Positions 8,126 to 10,739 of a DNA stretch of 10,739 bases are shown here, piece by piece (the stretch's first letter is position 1; the number at the start of each line of letters is the position of its first letter). A program made the translations under genes and the position numbers. Below the pieces are notes generated by a model, which was given only the letters and a program-made list of their open reading frames with translations, searched no databases and was not told the origin of the DNA. The stretch is from assembly GCA_031285575.1 (NCBI GenBank), contig JAITVX010000090.1:1-10739 (forward strand), written 5' to 3'. This DNA comes from Bacteroidales bacterium. Lineage in GTDB: Bacteria > Bacteroidota > Bacteroidia > Bacteroidales > VadinHA17.

Positions 8126-8284
8126 TTATTCGAGAGATTTTCGGTGACTTCTATAATGAGTCCAAAAAGAAGCCTCACGTGGGATACGTGATGTTTTTCT
8201 CTTGAACGGTAGAGGTGCTAAAGGTCGTTTTATCTCCTTTAAAAATGAGAATAGAGACTGGGAGGATGGTATTCTTCTTATCAT
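8126..8284 (-). CDS. Short basic ORF (52 codons) behind a good promoter, uncertain
   Basis: ATG at 8284, TAA at 8128-8126. The 52-residue product is strongly basic and proline-containing (starts MIRRIPSSQS, includes PLAPLPFKRK and SRIPREASFW) and matches no family I recognise. In its favour, a near-consensus promoter stands about 24 bases upstream of the ATG. Against it are the short length, the lack of a Shine-Dalgarno, and the opposite strand being open in the aligned frame over the same stretch. It contains a terminator-like hairpin. It may instead be the leader of the TPR transcript, whose ATG is 59 bases beyond. Confidence 0.25.
   Translation of the reverse strand: MIRRIPSSQSLFSFLKEIKRPLAPLPFKRKTSRIPREASFWTHYRSHRKSLE
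8169..8200 (+). terminator. Terminator-like hairpin (TCACGT/ACGTGA)
   Basis: TCACGT (8175-8180) and ACGTGA (8186-8191) form a 6-bp stem with loop GGGAT. On the plus strand, after one mismatch, the stem can extend by pairing GAAGCC-side bases with TGTTTTT (8192-8198). This is the stronger orientation, although no plus-strand gene ends here. On the minus strand TTCTTTTTGG follows, so it could also attenuate the leader of the TPR gene. Confidence 0.4.
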
Positions 8285-8307
8285 AAAAATCTGCAGGTTT
8301 CCATGCC

Positions 8308-8338
8308 CAAAGATAGAAAAACTTGCAATTCTTGCAAA
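8308..8338 (-). promoter_or_regulatory. Near-consensus Bacteroidota promoter
   Basis: On the minus strand TTTG (8338-8335), a 19-base spacer and TATCTTTG (8315-8308) match the TTTG / TAnnTTTG pattern of the primary sigma factor of this phylum. It drives leftward transcription into the 52-codon ORF and then the TPR gene. It is the best promoter match in the window. Confidence 0.65.
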
Positions 8339-8356
8339 ACAATAAGAAAATTATAT

Positions 8357-8373
8357 TACTGTAAATTACAGTA
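8357..8373. promoter_or_regulatory. 17-bp palindrome, possible operator
   Basis: TACTGTAA-A-TTACAGTA is a perfect palindrome with 8-base arms and one central base. It lies 18 bases upstream of the -33 element of the leftward promoter (8308-8338) and 28 bases before the ATG of a short rightward ORF at 8402, so it sits where a repressor controlling both directions could bind. No regulator gene is adjacent. The spacing does not fit LexA (CTGT-N8-ACAG) or the BlaI/CopY order TACA..TGTA. Confidence 0.4.
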
Positions 8374-8401
8374 TTAAAAAGTTCTTAAGGGACGACTAAT
8401 T

Positions 8402-8530
8402 ATGATTCCTAAGAAGAAAGAACTGAAACATTACCGCCAAATTTACATGAAATTCCTTGCTCCCTCACAAACGCATAAAAATTGGAGGCCGTTCCCACAA
8501 CCTTCAAAACTTATAATATGTAATTTCTAA
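8402..8530 (+). CDS. Short ORF (42 codons), uncertain
   Basis: ATG at 8402, TAA at 8528-8530. The product begins MIPKKKELKHYRQIYMKFL and is basic; I recognise no family. An AAGGGA about nine bases before the ATG could be a ribosome binding site, and the palindrome at 8357-8373 stands just upstream. No membrane segment or known motif is visible. It may be chance or the start of a decayed gene. Confidence 0.2.
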   Translation: MIPKKKELKHYRQIYMKFLAPSQTHKNWRPFPQPSKLIICNF

Positions 8531-8625
8531 AAATTAATTACACTACTGTTTTTTAAGAATTTATGATGATATTTTTAACAGTTCATCCATTGCTCCTTCT
8601 ATGTTTTGCATTAATTGGTTGTCGA
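8531..8625. other. Region immediately downstream of the permease gene
   Basis: AT-rich, without a clear terminator. On the minus strand an AAGGAG precedes ATG GAT GAA CTG, but the frame stops after nine codons (MDELLKISS). This might be the start of a lost following gene; it is too short to name. Confidence 0.3.
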
Positions 8626-9855
8626 TTAGCTGTTATATTCAAAGCCAATTGCCGTAACTGTTTTTTTAACTTCGTCGTCGTCGGGTGTGCCTTCCACGTA
8701 AGCGATGCCCTTGCTCAAATCTACGTGTACGGAGGCTACCCCTTCCAGTCTGGCAAGGTTTTTTTCAACGGTTGCTTTGCAGTGATTGCATGTCATACCA
8801 CCAATTTTGTATGTTTTTGCCGTGGCCGAGTGTTTCATTACTGCTCGTGAATCGATGTATTTCCTGATAAAGGCATTTATAATCAGCAGTACAAGCAGGA
8901 TGGAACAGATGCTCGGGAATACTGAAAATGCGTGGTGGTGGGTGTGGTGCATCAGGTCGTGATTCATTTGGTTCATGCCAAACCACGAGGCAGGCAGCAG
9001 GTAGTCGATTGCCAGGCCGAAAAGCATGGCGCCGGCAATAATGCTTGCCAGGTAAATGAGCAGCGTTTTCCGTCCCAGCATTTTGCCCAGTACCGTGATG
9101 GATGCAATGCTTGTGGCAGGTCCTGCCATCAGAAATACGAGCGCTGCGCCGGGCGAAAGTCCTTTCATCATAAGCACTGCCGCCATGGGGATAGATCCGG
9201 TGGCGCAGGTGTATGTGGGAACGGCAATGGCAAGCACCAGCAGCATGTTGAGCAGCGGGTTGCTGAGGAAGGTGGTGAAAATATCGTCGGGCAGGAAAAT
9301 GGCTATCAGGCCGGCTATCAAAATTCCTGCAAGTAGCCACTTGCCTATGTTTTGCAGCATTTCGACAAAGGCGTAATGAAAAACCCGGGCTATTTTGCTT
9401 TTGTCCAGCGAATCGTTTCCGTCTTCGGAGTTTATAATGTCGCTTTCGCCGACTGTTTTATCCAGTCTGTTGGTTGCAAAGCCACCCGCCAGACCAGTTA
9501 TAAAGGCAGCTACCGGACGTATTATGGCAAACGGCAGACCAAGCAGTGAGCCGGTGGCGGCAATGCTGTCAACGCCCGTTTGAGGTGTTGAAATAAGGAA
9601 TGCAACCGTAGCTCCCTTGCTTGCACCCTCTTTGCGAAGCGACATGCCGGTAGGGATAACTCCGCAGGAGCACAGCGGCAGCGGCACGCCAGCCAGAGCA
9701 GCCCACAGTACCGAACGGAAGTTGGGGCGGGCTATCTGTCCGATATATTTTTCCCTGGGCACAAACACCTTCAGTAGTCCCGCAATCAGGAACCCAAGTA
9801 GCAGATAGGGAGACATCTCGTTCAGCAACAGTAAAAACGGAGTTATGTATTGCAT
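8626..9855 (-). CDS. SO_0444-type Cu/Zn efflux permease with C-terminal HMA domain
   Basis: A 409-residue inner-membrane permease (COG0701 group) predicted to export a soft heavy metal such as copper or zinc. Hydrophobic segments lie at about 5-31, 47-70, 104-125, 170-188, 200-225, 235-252, 266-287 and 312-330. Core motifs: PLPLCSCGVIPTG (58-70, C62 and C64), STPQTGVDSI (89-98), PTYTCATGSIPMAA (213-226, C217) and MAGPATSI (243-250). A His-rich loop (HDLMHHTHHHAF, 299-310) precedes the last membrane segment and may bind metal. Residues 348-407 are a heavy-metal-associated domain with GMTCNHC (353-359; C356 and C359), like those of copper chaperones. The ATG at 9855 is the only good start. No ArsR-type regulator lies beside it, although one is common near such genes; control may sit in the 188-base leader. 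An arsenic role is less likely because of the HMA domain. The exact metal is inference. Confidence 0.9.
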   Translation of the reverse strand: MQYITPFLLLLNEMSPYLLLGFLIAGLLKVFVPREKYIGQIARPNFRSVLWAALAGVPLPLCSCGVIPTGMSLRKEGASKGATVAFLISTPQTGVDSIAATGSLLGLPFAIIRPVAAFITGLAGGFATNRLDKTVGESDIINSEDGNDSLDKSKIARVFHYAFVEMLQNIGKWLLAGILIAGLIAIFLPDDIFTTFLSNPLLNMLLVLAIAVPTYTCATGSIPMAAVLMMKGLSPGAALVFLMAGPATSIASITVLGKMLGRKTLLIYLASIIAGAMLFGLAIDYLLPASWFGMNQMNHDLMHHTHHHAFSVFPSICSILLVLLIINAFIRKYIDSRAVMKHSATAKTYKIGGMTCNHCKATVEKNLARLEGVASVHVDLSKGIAYVEGTPDDDEVKKTVTAIGFEYNS

Positions 9856-10043
9856 GTTTTTAAATTTTTTATACCCTCTCGGGCGGTTTAAAAAAATTAT
9901 CTGTTAATGGAGACTGTTTCTGTCACCCCCATGTTCATCTCCATATAAAACATGAAGGGGATTGTATTTTTGTTGTGATTATAGCCCTTACCCCTGACAG
10001 GGAAACTGTTTTTATGCGATTAATCATCTGTTTTTTTCGATTG
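9856..10043 (-). promoter_or_regulatory. Long leader of the efflux permease gene with hairpins
   Basis: If transcription starts at the promoter at 10044-10051, this becomes a 5' leader of about 180 bases. It holds a hairpin at 9926-9960 (CCCC plus CATGTT pairing with AACATG plus GGGG, with a 2-base bulge and a 13-base loop) and a small one at 9992-10002 (CCCT-gac-AGGG). Two similar words, GGAGACTGTTTCTG (9909-9922) and GGAAACTGTTTTTA (10001-10014), lie 92 bases apart in the same direction. I do not recognise a known riboswitch. There is no coding sequence here; the plus-strand frame near 10095 encodes only 19 residues. Confidence 0.35.
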
Positions 10044-10051
10044 CAAAAATA
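10044..10051 (-). promoter_or_regulatory. Candidate -7 box for the efflux permease
   Basis: TATTTTTG on the minus strand (10051-10044) fits TAnnTTTG. The -33 region is weak (TTTTATG about 20 bases upstream), which could mean an activator is needed. It is the only full -7 match in the gap ahead of the permease. Confidence 0.4.
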
Positions 10052-10197
10052 ATGTTTTTTGTTGTATGGGGCATAAAACGAAATGTCCTAATTTCATGAG
10101 AGGCAGAAAACGGCGCAAGGTGGCTGTACATAGACGAGTGAGCGTTGTTTTATGAGCTTGCTTAAAAAAACGAAACGTCTGAAAAGTTTAAACAAAA

Positions 10198-10232
10198 ACC
10201 CCGCGCGCAGCTACTCAAATGCCGTGCGGGGT
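10198..10232 (-). terminator. GC-rich terminator behind the DUF5618-like gene
   Basis: ACCCCGCGCGC (10198-10208) pairs with GCCGTGCGGGGT (10221-10232), giving about ten pairs including one G-T, with a loop of about 12-14 bases. Read leftward it is followed directly by TTTTTGTTT, a classic intrinsic terminator. It starts 28 bases past the stop codon of the gene at 10261. A smaller hairpin (GCCGC 10247-10251, GCGGC 10257-10261) overlaps the stop. Confidence 0.85.
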
Positions 10233-10260
10233 GGGGTTCGTTACTTGCCGCACCTTGCGG

Positions 10261-10536
10261 CTACGGCTTTATTTTGTCTATAATAGCGTAGGCATCATCA
10301 AAGCCTATCCTTACAACGCGGGCGTCTTCTATGCCATCGTAATAACCCCACAAATGCAATACCTTATATGCGCTGTTAAGGCAGTTCAATGCTTTCCTGT
10401 CGAGGCCAGCAAGATTTTTCTGATAGTATTCTATCGACTTCCGTGCTTTTCCCTTTGGTTTCTGGATGCCTTTGAGCAGAAGAAATCCGTCGAGGGCGAT
10501 AAGAAGACCGTTTTTTTGTATTGTCAGGATGTTCAA
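10261..10536 (-). pseudogene. DUF5618-like gene lacking its 5' part
   Basis: The open frame from a TTG at 10536 to TAG at 10263-10261 has 91 codons. From residue 8 it resembles DUF5618 proteins of Bacteroidota: GLLIALDGFLLLKG (10-23), GKARKSIEYYQKNL (29-42), LDRKALNCLNSAYKVLHL (45-62), GYYDG (64-68) and FDDAYAIID (79-87). Family members are, as I recall, about 110-135 residues and open with a helical segment of 35-45 residues (like EAKRYLxNAKExL...YxDxKYVxMA) that is absent here. Upstream the frame runs into a TAA near 10592 without an ATG or family-like sequence. A rightward transposase begins 113 bases away, so insertion of that element into the gene probably removed the 5' end. The function of DUF5618 is unknown. 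The terminator behind it is intact. Confidence 0.6.
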
Positions 10537-10591
10537 AACGGATAGATTCCGGACGGAAATAATTTCATTATCAGACTGATTTTTAGATGAT

Positions 10592-10599
10592 TATCTTTG
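10592..10599 (+). promoter_or_regulatory. Candidate -7 box for the transposase gene
   Basis: TATCTTTG fits TAnnTTTG and lies 49 bases before the transposase ATG. No good -33 element is present at the usual distance, as expected for a weak transposase promoter. The word GATTATCTTT around it recurs at 10617-10626. Confidence 0.35.
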
Positions 10600-10648
10600 G
10601 CTGCATCATATATTTTGATTATCTTTAACGATTAATAATCAGGATTTT

Positions 10649-10739
10649 ATGACGAGTTTTAAGGATCACAAAGTGACGGCGGCAGATCTGTTGGGCGTAA
10701 TTCCAGAAGCACTGATGAGCTACCTGTCCGGGCACAGCG
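10649..10739 (+). CDS. Transposase N-terminus, IS4-like, cut by the window edge
   Basis: From the ATG at 10649 the frame stays open for 30 codons to the window end, reading MTSFKDHKVTAADLLGVIPE and continuing with ALMSYLSGHS. This resembles the start of IS4-type DDE transposases common in Bacteroidales, which begin with a short basic stretch, then TAxELLxLIPE and a helix, before a block like KVDYxAKVLxGxxMFYLL. None of the catalytic residues is in the window, so the family is provisional. The frame is preceded by an AT-rich leader; the element's left end probably lies between it and the truncated DUF5618-like gene. I could not define an inverted repeat or target duplication with only one end visible. 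Confidence 0.5.
   Translation, partial: MTSFKDHKVTAADLLGVIPEALMSYLSGHS

Noticed and set aside
8765..9340. A 191-codon minus-strand frame within the permease gene.
   Set aside because: It is a shifted-frame shadow of the permease, whose own frame contains all family motifs and membrane segments.
10093..10152. A short plus-strand frame starting MRGRKRRKVAV that recalls the basic start of DUF134 proteins.
   Set aside because: It stops after 19 residues, the likeness is only a run of basic residues, and nothing downstream continues it.

Overview
The window looks like chromosomal DNA of a member of the Bacteroidota, most likely Bacteroidales or a neighbouring order. Protein content points there: a 630-residue biosynthetic arginine decarboxylase, a DUF5618-like protein, a large TPR protein and an IS4-like transposase start of the kind common in Bacteroides relatives. 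The promoters fit too: several -7 boxes match TAnnTTTG, and Shine-Dalgarno sequences are weak. Genes are moderate in GC and the gaps are clearly AT-rich. I cannot name the genus.

Layout, left to right. Bases 1-290 hold a decayed IS256/mutator-type transposase fragment on the minus strand, followed by a strong hairpin terminator. Then come leftward genes: speA (arginine decarboxylase), tyrS (tyrosyl-tRNA synthetase, with a promoter in front), a membrane-anchored YkuE-like metallophosphoesterase whose last 24 codons are cut off by an in-frame TGA, a 744-residue TPR protein, and a Cu/Zn-type efflux permease with a C-terminal HMA domain. At the right end a 5'-truncated DUF5618-like gene lies on the minus strand beside the first 30 codons of a rightward transposase that runs off the window.

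SpeA and TyrS are housekeeping enzymes and may share a transcript, since only 75 bp separate them and no promoter is visible between them. The phosphoesterase, TPR protein and permease stand apart, divided by gaps of about 0.5-0.6 kb, and do not form an obvious pathway. The gaps carry most of the unexplained structure: a T/C-rich block with a 144-bp-spaced repeat, a promoter plus palindrome plus two short divergent ORFs, and a long hairpin-bearing leader ahead of the metal permease, which has no regulator gene beside it.

The general picture is a conserved core with accessory decay at the edges: two transposase traces, one truncated gene and one gene with a nonsense codon. I did not find a convincing new multi-gene system. 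The best second-look items are the nonsense codon in the phosphoesterase, the DUF5618/IS junction, the IS256 relic, and the leaders at 8067-8400 and 9856-10051.
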